Made by a program: the position numbers and the translations under genes. Source: Paenibacillus paeoniae (GTDB taxonomy: Bacteria > Bacillota > Bacilli > Paenibacillales > Paenibacillaceae). Taken from it: DNA of 64,000 nucleotides. Position 1 is the stretch's first letter. Each line of letters starts with the position of its first letter. Under the pieces are notes generated by a model. That model had not been told where the DNA came from, did not search any database, and was given only the letters and a program-made list of their open reading frames with translations. The stretch is taken from contig NZ_QUBQ01000003.1 in NCBI RefSeq assembly GCF_003388735.1, positions 124,001 through 188,000 on the forward strand. Reading direction: 5' to 3'. Of this stretch, positions 34,637-43,555 are shown piece after piece.

Positions 34637-35430
34637 TGAAAAGGAGACGGTTCATAGGAGCTGCCTTGCTCATTGCAATGATGGTCGTACTGGTTTCCCC
34701 ATTTTTCTCTTTCACTGCGTATGCGGCAGAGGGGAAGCGGATGATCTATGATGATGCCAATTTGATGGATGGGAATCAAAGAGAGCTGCTCGAAAGTGCC
34801 GCAGCAAAGTATGCCCAGAAACGGGAAACGGATTTCATTATTTATACTACGAATAATGAGAATAATGTCGATGTGGAGAAGTTGACTCAAGATTTCTACG
34901 ATAATAAGCAGTTCGGCTATGACAAGCCTCATGGCAACGCAGTTATTTTGACGCTGGATATGAAGAATAGAGATATCTATCTTGCTGGCTTCTACAAAGC
35001 GGAGACGTTTCTGGATGAAAGAAGGCTGGATAAAATCCGAAACAAGATTACGCCGAATTTGACTAACGGTAATTATTACTCCGCTTTTTCCAATTATTTA
35101 AGTACCGCGGATCGCTATATGGGGTTTAAGCCGGGCGTTAACCCGGATAACATTGTATTTAATGGCTGGTTCCAGTTGTCAGTAGCTTTCTTTATCGCGT
35201 TCTTCGTTGTATGGGGTATGAGGGCGAATGCCGGCGGACGTGTAACGGTCAATGCCGGAACATACGCGAACGCTGGTACATCAGGCATTGTCAACAAGCA
35301 CGACATCTACCTGCGCACGACGGTTACGAAGAAGCCGATACCGAAGCCGACCAATACCAGTGGTGGCGGTGGCGGAGGAGGCCGGACTTCGGGCGGCCAT
35401 TCGCATAGCGGCAGCAGAGGAAAATTTTAA
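34636..35430 (+). CDS. TPM-domain membrane protein (YdjH-like)
   Basis: 264 residues: signal peptide (MKRRRFIGAALLIAMMVVLV..AYA), a TPM domain (IYDDANLMDGNQRELLESAA, RETDFIIYTT, GNAVILTLDMKNRDIYLAG), one membrane helix (about 178-196) and a Gly/Ser/His-rich tail. ATG 34636 overlaps the previous stop (TGATG). Third gene of the psp unit. Confidence 0.82.
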   Translation: MKRRRFIGAALLIAMMVVLVSPFFSFTAYAAEGKRMIYDDANLMDGNQRELLESAAAKYAQKRETDFIIYTTNNENNVDVEKLTQDFYDNKQFGYDKPHGNAVILTLDMKNRDIYLAGFYKAETFLDERRLDKIRNKITPNLTNGNYYSAFSNYLSTADRYMGFKPGVNPDNIVFNGWFQLSVAFFIAFFVVWGMRANAGGRVTVNAGTYANAGTSGIVNKHDIYLRTTVTKKPIPKPTNTSGGGGGGGRTSGGHSHSGSRGKF

Positions 35431-35452
35431 TTAGAGAGGAATGATCGATCTT

Positions 35453-36505
35453 ATGGTATTTTTCAAAAATCAATTTGCCAATGTTGTGGAATGGGAAGAG
35501 TTCCGTGATGATATGATTTTTTGGAAGTGGAGCAACAACGAGATCAAAAAAGGGAGCAAGCTGATCATTCGTCCTGGACAAGATGCGATTTTTGTTCATA
35601 ACGGGAAAATCGAGGGTATCTTCCAGGATGAAGGGGAGTACGCGGTTGATTCGCAAATCATCCCGTTCCTCTCTACGTTGAAAGGTTTTAAGTTTGGATT
35701 TAACAGTGGCATGCGAGTGGAAGTTGTATTTGTGAATACGAAAGAATTTACCGTCCGCTGGGGAACGCAAAATCCGATACTCATCCCGACGCCGCAGCTT
35801 CCAGGCGGCTTGCCGATTCGCGCGAATGGTACCTTTGTATTTAAAGTCAAGGATTACGTGACGTTCATTGATAAAATCGCGGGTGTCAGAGAGAGCTATC
35901 TGGTGGAGGACGTACGCCTCAGAATCGTGTCGGCGCTGGATCAGTTGCTGATGAAGTGGATCAGCACTGAAGGCAAAGATATGTTCAATCTGCAAGCGAA
36001 TGCCCATGCGATCTCCAGAGGCATCCGTGAGGACCTCGATATGGAGTTGCTGGCAAGCGGCATTAACATTACTGGCTTCCAAGTGATGAGCTTCAACTAT
36101 CCGCCGGAAATTCAACAGATGATTACGAAGACCGCTTCTCACAGCATGATCGGCGATATGCAGCGTTACCAGCAAGTATCGATGGTCGACGGTATGGCTT
36201 CTGGTAAAATGCAAGGTGGCGGCGCTGCGGCGGATATGGCGAGCATGATGATGGGTATGAATATCGCCAAAGAGATGATGCAGAACATGGGCCAGAATCC
36301 GAATGGCGAAGGCGGGAATGCTCAGCAGCCTGCTTCGGGCTCTGGGCAGCAGCAGCCTGCGGGTCAGCAGCAATCGGGGGATCAGCAGCAGCCGACAGGG
36401 CAGCCGGCTTCCCAAGGCGGCGCCAAGCCGAACTTCTGTCCGAATTGCGGAACCAAAACGGAAGGTGCGAACTTCTGTCCCAATTGCGGCCAGAAGCTGG
36501 GGTAG
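35453..36505 (+). CDS. SPFH-domain protein with C-terminal zinc ribbons (YdjI-like)
   Basis: 350 residues: an SPFH/band-7-like domain (NQFANVVEWEEFRDDMIFWK at the start), a Gln/Gly/Pro-rich linker and paired CPNCG ribbons at the end. Matches YdjI, which recruits PspA. An in-frame ATG at 35441 touches the GAGAGGA site, so 35453 is preferred and gives the family N-terminus. Confidence 0.85.
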   Translation: MVFFKNQFANVVEWEEFRDDMIFWKWSNNEIKKGSKLIIRPGQDAIFVHNGKIEGIFQDEGEYAVDSQIIPFLSTLKGFKFGFNSGMRVEVVFVNTKEFTVRWGTQNPILIPTPQLPGGLPIRANGTFVFKVKDYVTFIDKIAGVRESYLVEDVRLRIVSALDQLLMKWISTEGKDMFNLQANAHAISRGIREDLDMELLASGINITGFQVMSFNYPPEIQQMITKTASHSMIGDMQRYQQVSMVDGMASGKMQGGGAAADMASMMMGMNIAKEMMQNMGQNPNGEGGNAQQPASGSGQQQPAGQQQSGDQQQPTGQPASQGGAKPNFCPNCGTKTEGANFCPNCGQKLG

Positions 36506-36574
36506 ACGATTTCGGTTAAAAGAGACTGTCAACAGCGGTTTATTCTCCTGCTCAGCGGATATAGACCATACCTG

Positions 36575-36607
36575 GCTGATTCCGGTTTATTCCGGAGTCA
36601 GCTTTTT
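36575..36607 (+). terminator. psp operon terminator
   Basis: GCTGATTCCGG (36575-36585) pairs with CCGGAGTCAGC (36592-36602), one mismatch, followed by five T. Confidence 0.75.
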
Positions 36608-36650
36608 GCTGCCGCAGGCACAGGACGTTTGTTTTGCTTATAATGGACGT

Positions 36651-36664
36651 TCTATTATAATAGA
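36651..36664. promoter_or_regulatory. Palindromic operator candidate
   Basis: TCTATTATAATAGA is a perfect 14-base palindrome about 50 bases before the XRE-cupin start and just behind a TATAAT (36640-36645). Fits autoregulation by the HTH protein. Confidence 0.5.
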
Positions 36665-36713
36665 GAAAGTGAGTATGACGGACTGAATATGCGGAAGAGA
36701 GGGGCTGCAACCA

Positions 36714-37274
36714 ATGGAGATTGATGACCCGAGGCAAGTCGTGCTGCAAGTGGGCTCCGTCCTCAAGAAGCTGCGAAAGGACAAGGGGCTGAGCTTGGAG
36801 GAGCTGGCGCAAGTGTCGGGTGTCAGCAAGCTGACGCTTGGCAATATTGAGCGGGGAGATACGAATCCAACCATCGGTATGCTGTGGAAAATATCCAAAA
36901 GTCTCTCGGTTCCTCTGATGGCGCTCTTCTCGGATCAAAGCGGCGTTCAAGTGTCGCGTGCGGGGGAAGGACTCAGAATAGCCGGCGACGGCGATACCTG
37001 GTTAATCGAACCGATCTTTCAGCAGAGCAGCCAGGATGTCGAGATATGCCGGGCGTATTTGCAGCCGAACAGTTCTTATTATCCGGAGATGCATCATCCG
37101 CACACGACGGAGATTGCTACGGTGATGTCCGGTATGATCGAGATCAATGTGAATGATGAGACGTATACGCTGAATGCCTATGATTCCATCAGCTTCCGCG
37201 CAGACGATGCCCATTCCTATACGAATCCGAGTGATGAGCTTGCCGTACTGCACCTTATTTTGAAATACAACTAA
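36714..37274 (+). CDS. XRE-type regulator with cupin sensor domain
   Basis: 186 residues: HTH at about 12-66 (LRKDKGLSLEELAQVSGVSK, then TLGNIERGDTNPTIGMLWKI), and a C-terminal cupin barrel (MHHPHTTEIATVMSGMIEIN) that may bind a small ligand. It precedes a CynX-type transporter by 222 bases with a terminator between, so control of that gene is only suggested by position. Confidence 0.85.
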   Translation: MEIDDPRQVVLQVGSVLKKLRKDKGLSLEELAQVSGVSKLTLGNIERGDTNPTIGMLWKISKSLSVPLMALFSDQSGVQVSRAGEGLRIAGDGDTWLIEPIFQQSSQDVEICRAYLQPNSSYYPEMHHPHTTEIATVMSGMIEINVNDETYTLNAYDSISFRADDAHSYTNPSDELAVLHLILKYN

Positions 37275-37311
37275 TGTGCAGCTTTCGGGCTATGAATATA
37301 CGTTTTAATTC

Positions 37312-37338
37312 CTCAATCCGCATGGGTTGAGTTTTTTT
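37312..37338 (+). terminator. Terminator behind XRE-cupin gene
   Basis: CTCAATCC (37312-37319) pairs with GGGTTGAG (37324-37331) around GCAT and is followed by seven T. Confidence 0.8.
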
Positions 37339-37495
37339 GTGCTTCAGCAATTGCGTTCAGTTATGCAGAAGTGGGGCAGAATATGGATATGGACAAAAGG
37401 ATTTTCATATATTATGATATACAATATCAAACGTTAAATATATTATAATATAAAATTATCTCTAATGGATTGTGAGATAAAAGGAGGAAGTCAAC

Positions 37496-38719
37496 ATGAA
37501 TGCAACAAAACGCATGCAAGAGCATACAAGGGAACATCGTGCTTTGGGCGGCCCTTCGGCTGCTTTTTGGCTCATAGCGGGAATTGTCTTTATTGCCATG
37601 AATATGAGAGCTCCTCTAACATCGGTAGGCCCTTTGTCGGAGCTCATTCGAGGGGATTTGCAATTGACCGGCACTTGGGCCGGAATGATTACAACACTGC
37701 CATTGCTGGCATTTGCCTTGCTGTCTCCGTTCGTGCCTCGGCTTGGAAGACGATATGGCATGGAGCGGGTATTGCTCGTCGCGATTTTGTTTTTGTTCAT
37801 AGGCACTGTACTGCGTTCCGCATCCGGCACAGCGGCTTTATTCGGGGGTACAGCGATATTGGGACTAGCTATTGCGGTGTGCAATGTATTGCTGCCGGGA
37901 TTGATTAAGCGGGATTTTCCCGATCGGCTGGGCGTCATGACGGGTGTATACTCCATCTCCATGAATCTGTGCGGAGCCATTGCTTCAGGCATCAGCGTAC
38001 CGCTTGCGGTGGGCGCAGGATTGGGATGGAAGGGTGCGCTTGGCGTATGGGGTATTTTAAGTTTCGTTGCTCTATTGGTGTGGCTGCCGCAGCTTCGCTC
38101 CCGCCAGGCGGCAATCGCTTCGGTGAGTTCGGAAAGCGAGCGCCGAGTGAATGTATGGCGATCCCCGCTTGCGTGGCAAATCACTTTGTTCATGGGGATT
38201 CAGTCTATGTTGTTTTATGTGCTGATTGCATGGCTTCCTGATATGCTCCGCCTGCAAGGCGTGAGCTCCGATCAATCCGGCTGGCTGCTGTCCATGATGC
38301 AATTGGCTGTGCTTCCTTTTACCTTTATCGTACCAGTCCTTGCAGCCCGTATGTCCAACCAGCGCATTTTGGTTGTGTTTACGTCCGTTTTTATATTGGC
38401 GGGAACGCTTGGTTTGCTGTACGGAAGCTCGAACTTGTTGATGGCTTGGATTATCTTGCTCGGTATGGGCATAGGGTTCGCCTTCAGCTTGTCCATGATG
38501 TTTTTTGGCTTGCGCACCAGGACCTCCAGGCAAGCGGCGGAGTTATCCGGTATGGCGCAATCAGTAGGATATTTGCTCGCTGCGACAGGTCCGACGCTAT
38601 TCGGATTTCTGCATGACGCCACACAAAGCTGGAAGGCTCCTCTAATGATTTTGGTTGCTGCATCCGTCTTGCTCGGCATAGTGGGTCTTGGCGCAGCGAA
38701 GAATCGGTACGTGGAATAA
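37496..38719 (+). CDS. CynX/NimT family MFS transporter
   Basis: 407 residues, about 12 membrane helices. Opening block NMRAPLTSVGPLSELIRGDL and LLPGLIKRDFPDRLGVMTGVYS are characteristic of the CynX/NimT (cyanate/2-nitroimidazole) branch of the major facilitator superfamily. AAAAGGAGG supports ATG 37496. The upstream gap is AT-rich with a small GATATACAATATC palindrome (about 37417-37429). Substrate unknown. Confidence 0.88.
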   Translation: MNATKRMQEHTREHRALGGPSAAFWLIAGIVFIAMNMRAPLTSVGPLSELIRGDLQLTGTWAGMITTLPLLAFALLSPFVPRLGRRYGMERVLLVAILFLFIGTVLRSASGTAALFGGTAILGLAIAVCNVLLPGLIKRDFPDRLGVMTGVYSISMNLCGAIASGISVPLAVGAGLGWKGALGVWGILSFVALLVWLPQLRSRQAAIASVSSESERRVNVWRSPLAWQITLFMGIQSMLFYVLIAWLPDMLRLQGVSSDQSGWLLSMMQLAVLPFTFIVPVLAARMSNQRILVVFTSVFILAGTLGLLYGSSNLLMAWIILLGMGIGFAFSLSMMFFGLRTRTSRQAAELSGMAQSVGYLLAATGPTLFGFLHDATQSWKAPLMILVAASVLLGIVGLGAAKNRYVE

Positions 38720-38865
38720 AGGGAAGAAGCTTGGTGTGCATAGGGGATGGGCTTTGAGGGATTATCAAGGAAATGTTGTGACGATATAGGGGAGCTTTCA
38801 TGATGTGTGAGAGGTCGTCGTGAATAGGGAGATCGCGTGGAAATAGCTCTGTGCTGCGGAATAAG

Positions 38866-39495
38866 TTATGACGCCAGAGCTTCATTCGTAATTTTCGCGA
38901 TATCGATAGGGGATCTTGAGCCTTCGTTGACCATGTCGGGCAGGATGTTCTGGAGAAAATAGGTGACGCAATGCAGATTAATGCCTTTGATTTTGATCAG
39001 TGCGCTTCTGTACATGACGATAAATTCCTTCTCAGTGTTGCCTCGTTGCAGCTCCGCGAACGCTTCATAGATCTGGTCGAGCTTATCGGCAACTTCGAGA
39101 ATTTGACCTTCTACAGAATGATCTTTGCCTTCGCGCAGCTGTCTGCGGAATATCGGTTTAAGTTCCTCAGGAATATGTTCATCGATAAAGTGTGCGACCA
39201 TGCCTTCTTCCACCTGTTGCAGCATCGAACGCAGCTCCAGCGAATAATGTTTGACGGGCGTTTTAATATCTCCGATGAAGATTTCGCCATAATCATGACT
39301 GCTTGTAATCTCGTATAGCTTCTTCCAGTCAACCGTTACGCCATTGCTTTCTTCAATGTCTGCCAATGTCTTGGCGTATTGAACGACCTTCCAGGAGTGT
39401 GCGGATACGCTATGCTCTTGAAATTTGAATTTGCCTGGGCAACGAATGATGCGCTCCAGATCGGTTAGCGATTGAAAATACGTATGAATTCCCAT
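38866..39495 (-). CDS. HD-domain phosphohydrolase (YfbR-like)
   Basis: 209 residues from ATG 39495. Metal motifs: EHSVSAHSWKVVQYAK (first His), SSHDYGEIFIGD (HD) and a late ADKLDQIYEAFAEL (Asp). This is the pattern of 5'-deoxynucleotidase YfbR and related HD enzymes. AGGAAAGGA supports this start; the frame is open to 39516. Stands alone. Confidence 0.82.
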   Translation of the reverse strand: MGIHTYFQSLTDLERIIRCPGKFKFQEHSVSAHSWKVVQYAKTLADIEESNGVTVDWKKLYEITSSHDYGEIFIGDIKTPVKHYSLELRSMLQQVEEGMVAHFIDEHIPEELKPIFRRQLREGKDHSVEGQILEVADKLDQIYEAFAELQRGNTEKEFIVMYRSALIKIKGINLHCVTYFLQNILPDMVNEGSRSPIDIAKITNEALAS

Positions 39496-39596
39496 AATGT
39501 AATGTCCTTTCCTCATTGGATATAATAATTGCTTTATGAGGCTTAGTATAAATGTCGATTGTTAATGGATGATTAATTTAATTGCGATAAATGTAA

Positions 39597-39632
39597 AACC
39601 CGTAAAATGGACGGTTGTCCACCTTACGGGTT
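39597..39632 (-). terminator. Terminator of first arginine-rich gene
   Basis: AACCCGTAA (39597-39605)/TTACGGGTT (39624-39632) with inner TGGAC/GTCCA. On the minus strand it is followed by a T-rich stretch, as expected for the gene ending at 39699. Confidence 0.65.
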
Positions 39633-39698
39633 GCAGATCGCACGGTTTTTTTGCGACAGAGAATTTGCAATCTACGAATAAAGGCAGCATAGGATGGA

Positions 39699-40001
39699 TT
39701 AGATTTCGCGGATAAGTCTGCGAAGACGTCTAATGAGGCGTCTCAATCTGCGAATTTCACGGCGGTCAGCCCCACGGCGAATCAATCTGCGCAGGCGAAT
39801 ACGAAGGCGTCTGATGAGGCGTCTGATTCTGCGATTTCTACGATTACGTCCCCGTCTGTTCCGGCATCCGGATTCGCGGTCAAAACGATCGAATTCTTCA
39901 AACCCATCGAAGCCGTCGAAATCAAAATCATTGAAATCGTCAAATCCATCAAAATCATCATCATCGTCAAATCGGTTGCTGATCTCTACTTTTTTGCTCA
40001 T
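39699..40001 (-). CDS. Acidic/arginine-rich diblock protein, copy 1
   Basis: 100 residues in two opposite blocks. After MSKKVEISNRF comes a Asp/Phe/Gly run (DDDDDFDGFDDFNDFDFDG), then about 54 residues that are roughly half Arg with a Leu/Ile rhythm (RRLIRRLRIRLRRLIRRG). ATG 40001 has AGAGAGGGGG at good spacing; an ATG at 40007 is too close. A paralogue lies 225 bases upstream on the same strand. No family recognised. A structural, condensate-forming or spore-coat role is conceivable but unproven. The plus-strand frame over it is a shadow. Confidence 0.75.
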   Translation of the reverse strand: MSKKVEISNRFDDDDDFDGFDDFNDFDFDGFDGFEEFDRFDRESGCRNRRGRNRRNRRIRRLIRRLRIRLRRLIRRGADRREIRRLRRLIRRLRRLIREI

Positions 40002-40179
40002 AACCATCCCCCTCTCTGCAAGATTAGTTCATTCTATTCAGTAGATTTGAGATGGTATAGATAGATTGATAGGGAGATTAATTGATTTAATTCCGCTTTT
40101 ATACGGAAAAGCAGACGACTGTCTTGCTATCCCCAAAAGTCCGCTCTCCGATGTGGATAGGCTGGACACGACATGCGAG

Positions 40180-40216
40180 AAACCTGTAAGAGGGATGTTT
40201 GTCATCTTACAGGTTT
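40180..40216. terminator. Hairpin between the two arginine-rich genes
   Basis: AAACCTGTAAGA (40180-40191) and TCTTACAGGTTT (40205-40216) pair perfectly. It lies 10 bases past the stop of copy 2. Confidence 0.65.
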
Positions 40217-40225
40217 TGTTTTGCC

Positions 40226-40501
40226 TTAAGGGCGATCTTCCAGTCTGCGAATGAGTCTGCGGATGCGTCTAATGAGGCGTCTTAATCTGCGGATCTCACG
40301 GCGGTCAGCGCCGCGGCGAATCAATCTGCGAAGTTGTCTAATGAGTCGTCTCAACAGGCGTCTGAGTCTGCGGAGCTGACGGCGTCTGTCACGGTCGCTT
40401 CGGCGTGCGATACGTTCCGCTTCTTCGAAGTCAAAGTCATCAATATCATCAAAGTCGTCGTCATCGTCAAAACGCTGGCTGATCTGTACTTTTTTGCTCA
40501 T
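40226..40501 (-). CDS. Acidic/arginine-rich diblock protein, copy 2
   Basis: 91 residues with the same plan as copy 1: MSKKVQISQRF, an acidic block (DDDDDFDDIDDFDFEEAE), then an Arg-rich block (RRLRRLLRRLIRQLRRLIRR). The stretch RRLIRRGADRREIRRLRRLI is identical in both. AAGGGAG precedes ATG 40501 by eight bases. Paralogous pair, separate terminators and probably separate transcripts. Confidence 0.75.
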   Translation of the reverse strand: MSKKVQISQRFDDDDDFDDIDDFDFEEAERIARRSDRDRRRQLRRLRRLLRRLIRQLRRLIRRGADRREIRRLRRLIRRIRRLIRRLEDRP

Positions 40502-40731
40502 GCTTATTCTCCCTTCTACTAGCGAATAGTACATCGTATTCAGAAGTGAATAGATGGTATAGATAGATGAATAGGGAGATTTAACGGAATCTTTCAGCAA
40601 AATGCGTGAAAATTAAAACGATTAATAATATTCGGGGAAGAAGCATTTCAGTGAAGGTAATGGTATAGTAGTCAGTAGGTAAGGCATGACCGTTTATTTT
40701 TGCAACAGAGATGGAGAGGAATATTACAATC

Positions 40732-41871
40732 GTGAACAAGGAACAAAACATAGCAATGAATCGTGATTATGTATTGGAGTCCGTATCGGAATTTGGGTTG
40801 AACCATGTATTTATGCAGCAAAAAAAAGATAGCCTCATGCAAAAAGCAAGCGCCAATGCCATTGTTGGACGCTCCAAAATGAACAAGTCGGATCTTGTGT
40901 CTGCATTGAAAGAGGCGGTTGTCCAGCCGGAGGCCTTGCAAGAGATGCTCCTGCTTATGCATAGTGATGAATTCAGCTTTTACCAGGAGCTATTGGCTTC
41001 GGAAGCTGTAACCGTAAGTGAATTTATGCCTGTTAAGTTCAGGTTTCTGATTGATAAAGGCGTCCTTGTCTGCGTGATGCAAGAGGGTCAGTACGGCTAC
41101 TTCATACCTCTTGAATTGAAGGAAGCGTTGAAGAAGCAGGATTGGGCACAGGTGAACCAGACCAGAGCATATGAGCAACTGGTGCTTGATTATATGAGTG
41201 CTGCAGTTCATCTGTACGGCGCTTGCAAGCCGGAGCGGGTTGTGGACATTTATAATTCTCATCAAGCCGATCCCATTACGCTTCAAGCTATGCGTTCGAT
41301 TAGCCGGACTCACAGCATCAGGCAGCAGCCTTTTGTATGGCACAAGAAGGGTTATCTAATCGACACGTATTATGAAGATGGAAAGATGTCCGAGCTCGAA
41401 GAGCTGTTGGCTAAACTAAAGGACAAGCCTTATTATTTGCCGAATCAGGAGGAGTTTCATGCATATGCCAATCCGGTCTATTACGAAATGACTCCGCAGT
41501 TGCACAGGCTTAAGCTGTTTATTCAGAAGGAGCTTGAGCAGAGGGAAGGAATTGCTTCTCTGATGATGGGGAATATCCAGCTCATGCTTTCTTGGGAAAG
41601 CGGTATGGAAGAGGTTCTAAACGAGCTTACGGACAGAGGGATTGCGTTCCAGGATCTGAATCAAGCTAAAAAGTTTGTCAGCCTGGTTTCGGACGCAGCT
41701 CATCATACAAGAGTGTGGTCCAATGGGGGATATACAGCGGCTGAACTAAGTGAGGCAGCGAATCCTGCCAAAACAGCGACACGCCAGCATTTGAACCCGG
41801 TGAAAATTGGACGCAACGATGCTTGTTACTGCGGAAGCGGCAAGAAATTCAAAAAATGCTGCAGCGCCTAG
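40732..41871 (+). CDS. SEC-C zinc-motif protein
   Basis: 379 residues from GTG 40732 (GGAGAGGAA upstream); an ATG at 40711 is in frame but has no ribosome site. The last 22 residues hold the SEC-C motif (NDACYCGSGKKFKKCC), a zinc knuckle like that of SecA. The long N-terminal region is helical and unassigned. Function unknown; SEC-C proteins of this size are common in Paenibacillus. Confidence 0.78.
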   Translation: MNKEQNIAMNRDYVLESVSEFGLNHVFMQQKKDSLMQKASANAIVGRSKMNKSDLVSALKEAVVQPEALQEMLLLMHSDEFSFYQELLASEAVTVSEFMPVKFRFLIDKGVLVCVMQEGQYGYFIPLELKEALKKQDWAQVNQTRAYEQLVLDYMSAAVHLYGACKPERVVDIYNSHQADPITLQAMRSISRTHSIRQQPFVWHKKGYLIDTYYEDGKMSELEELLAKLKDKPYYLPNQEEFHAYANPVYYEMTPQLHRLKLFIQKELEQREGIASLMMGNIQLMLSWESGMEEVLNELTDRGIAFQDLNQAKKFVSLVSDAAHHTRVWSNGGYTAAELSEAANPAKTATRQHLNPVKIGRNDACYCGSGKKFKKCCSA

Positions 41872-41900
41872 CCACATACCAACAAGTGGCTGCCTCCCAT

Positions 41901-42031
41901 GGCGAATAGTTGTGCCACACACCACTAATCGCGTCAAATGGGCAGAAACTCGCAAATAGTGGTGCTGAAAACGCTAAATGTTCGAACTCGCTCCAAATGG
42001 TGAAACAGAGTTGTCACACACAACTAATTAT
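41901..42031 (+). repeat. Intergenic repeat element, two related units
   Basis: Two degenerate copies of a unit of about 60 bases, one around GTGCCACACACCACTAATC (41912-41930) with GGGCAGAAAC after it, the other at 41970-42029 with GTGAAACAGAGTTGTCACAC. Both parts reappear near 61264-61347. The rest of this 535-base gap, apart from the hairpin that follows, shows no gene I can support. Confidence 0.65.
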
Positions 42032-42038
42032 ACTGAGA

Positions 42039-42075
42039 AAAGGGCAGTTCCAGATGTGGTCTGGAACTGCCCTTT
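42039..42075 (+). terminator. Strong hairpin after repeat element
   Basis: AAAGGGCAGTTCCAGA (42039-42054) and TCTGGAACTGCCCTTT (42060-42075) pair perfectly over 16 bases around TGTGG. Likely terminator for the SEC-C gene, with the repeat in its 3' untranslated region. Confidence 0.7.
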
Positions 42076-42406
42076 GTTATGTTCTCCCATCTTGCTTGTT
42101 CGGCAAGATACAAATGGGGTTGTCACAAGTTATCGCTAAGATGACCGAGGGACGCCCTTTTTTGCATCTATTAAACATTGTTCCTTGATAAAGTGGAGAA
42201 TGCCCGCCCCTTACCAAAAACAGTTTCTTTGTGCATTCAATAAATTGTATCGAGTAGGTTTTTGCTTGCCGACCATTTGCTCTATAATGCAAGCAGAAGT
42301 CAGTTATTTGAACAGTAAGATCTGAACTTGAGAAGAGTGGCAGCGAAGTTGCGGCATCAGCTTCTTCAGAGAAATGTACTTGTGGTTATCTTTAAAATAC
42401 ACTGAC

Positions 42407-42769
42407 TCATGTCCGTTTAAATGACTTCAATATCTCTTCTGATATGCGATGAATTGCTCTAATATCCTCAACAGACTTACTCCGCAAAAACTCTTTATGT
42501 ACCGTTAAAATATATTCTTTATTCGTTTCTGTATCCTCAATCGGCTGATCCTCTGCGTTCTCAAAAGGAAAGAACTTAGAAAAATCCACTTCGAGCGCAA
42601 TCAGGATTTTTTCCAGGGAATCGATAGAGATGTTGCGTGTCCCGCGTTCAACACCGCTAATATATTGATACATCATATCTGCTTTTTCAGCTAATTCTTC
42701 TTGAGTTAAGCCTCGTTGCTTGCGAAGGGTGCGAATTCGATTTCCGATGAATTTTTTAAGTGTCTCCAT
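42407..42769 (-). CDS. XRE-family transcriptional regulator
   Basis: 120 residues. HTH at about 9-63 (IRTLRKQRGLTQEELAEKAD, YISGVERGTRNISIDSLEKI), then a charged tail that may mediate dimerisation. AGGTGAAATAAGTCA precedes the ATG. Divergent from the 42904 gene. Confidence 0.85.
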   Translation of the reverse strand: METLKKFIGNRIRTLRKQRGLTQEELAEKADMMYQYISGVERGTRNISIDSLEKILIALEVDFSKFFPFENAEDQPIEDTETNKEYILTVHKEFLRSKSVEDIRAIHRISEEILKSFKRT

Positions 42770-42853
42770 TGACTTATTTCACCTCAATAGTTTGAGGGTA
42801 GGTAAAAGAAAGCTCATTTATAAGGTCATTATTGGTTAAATTATCGACAACTA

Positions 42854-42865
42854 AACTTATAAGTT
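42854..42865. promoter_or_regulatory. Palindrome in XRE divergent region
   Basis: AACTTATAAGTT, a perfect 12-base palindrome, lies between the divergent XRE regulator and the 42904 gene. A plausible operator. Confidence 0.4.
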
Positions 42866-42903
42866 ATATAATTGATTTGTTCACATGAAATGAGGGATGT
42901 CCT

Positions 42904-43335
42904 ATGGATCTTCTTATACGCGGGATTCCGGCAAAAGCGTTGTTTTATCATTCTGATAGCAACGAAGCCTATGACGTGTTCGTTTCGATCGAGCATGGCT
43001 GGCCTGACGCGCCTCGTTATTGTCGTAGATATGGGGACGAGAATATTCTAGAGGTGGAGCGCTGCGATTATGAGTTCATCCACTATGTCCATGATCGAAC
43101 GTTGAAGCGTTATTTTGTGGAGAAGATGATTATGGATACGGAGAGTGAAATCCAGCTCTACGAAAAGGAAATTATGCATTGCCCGATCATTCATTTGGCT
43201 CAAAGATGGAGTGAGACAGATCGTGATAAATGGTGGACGCAACTCTATCCTTCACGATTTGAATTGCTTCGATTGAATAAGCAACGAGCGTTAAGGCGGC
43301 TTAAGCGCTATCTGAAGCTGCGCAAAGAATGCTGA
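42904..43335 (+). CDS. Unrecognised cytosolic protein
   Basis: 143 residues, soluble, rich in Arg, Tyr and Trp, with a basic C-terminus (RALRRLKRYLKLRKEC). GAGGGATG precedes ATG 42904. Divergent from the XRE gene and possibly regulated by it. No family recognised. Confidence 0.65.
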   Translation: MDLLIRGIPAKALFYHSDSNEAYDVFVSIEHGWPDAPRYCRRYGDENILEVERCDYEFIHYVHDRTLKRYFVEKMIMDTESEIQLYEKEIMHCPIIHLAQRWSETDRDKWWTQLYPSRFELLRLNKQRALRRLKRYLKLRKEC

Positions 43336-43410
43336 ACGAATTATTGACCGGACAGGCACAAATAGAAGAATTCACCTAATTAATGAGGCGTATCGCTGCC
43401 CAGTGGAATG

Positions 43411-43440
43411 AAAATCTGACCGATTTTGGTCAGGTTTTTT
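43411..43440 (+). terminator. Rho-independent terminator
   Basis: CTGACC (43416-43421) pairs with GGTCAG (43428-43433), flanked by A-rich and T-rich runs. Confidence 0.75.
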
Positions 43441-43555
43441 GTTTTTTTGGCCAACTTCGATAATCGTATTGTTCAAGTGAATGATTCCTGCTATGATCAT
43501 GAAGGCTTATTAAACGCATTTAAAAAGTTTTTCTACTCCGAGGCAGGTGAGAGTG

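Noticed and set aside
39733-40044. Plus-strand Arg/Ser-rich frame
   Set aside because: Complement of the arginine-rich minus-strand gene; no ribosome site, and the minus frame has a paralogue and good start signals.
42077-42292. 71-codon minus-strand frame behind the SEC-C gene
   Set aside because: Begins in repeat/hairpin surroundings, has no ribosome site and no protein-like pattern.
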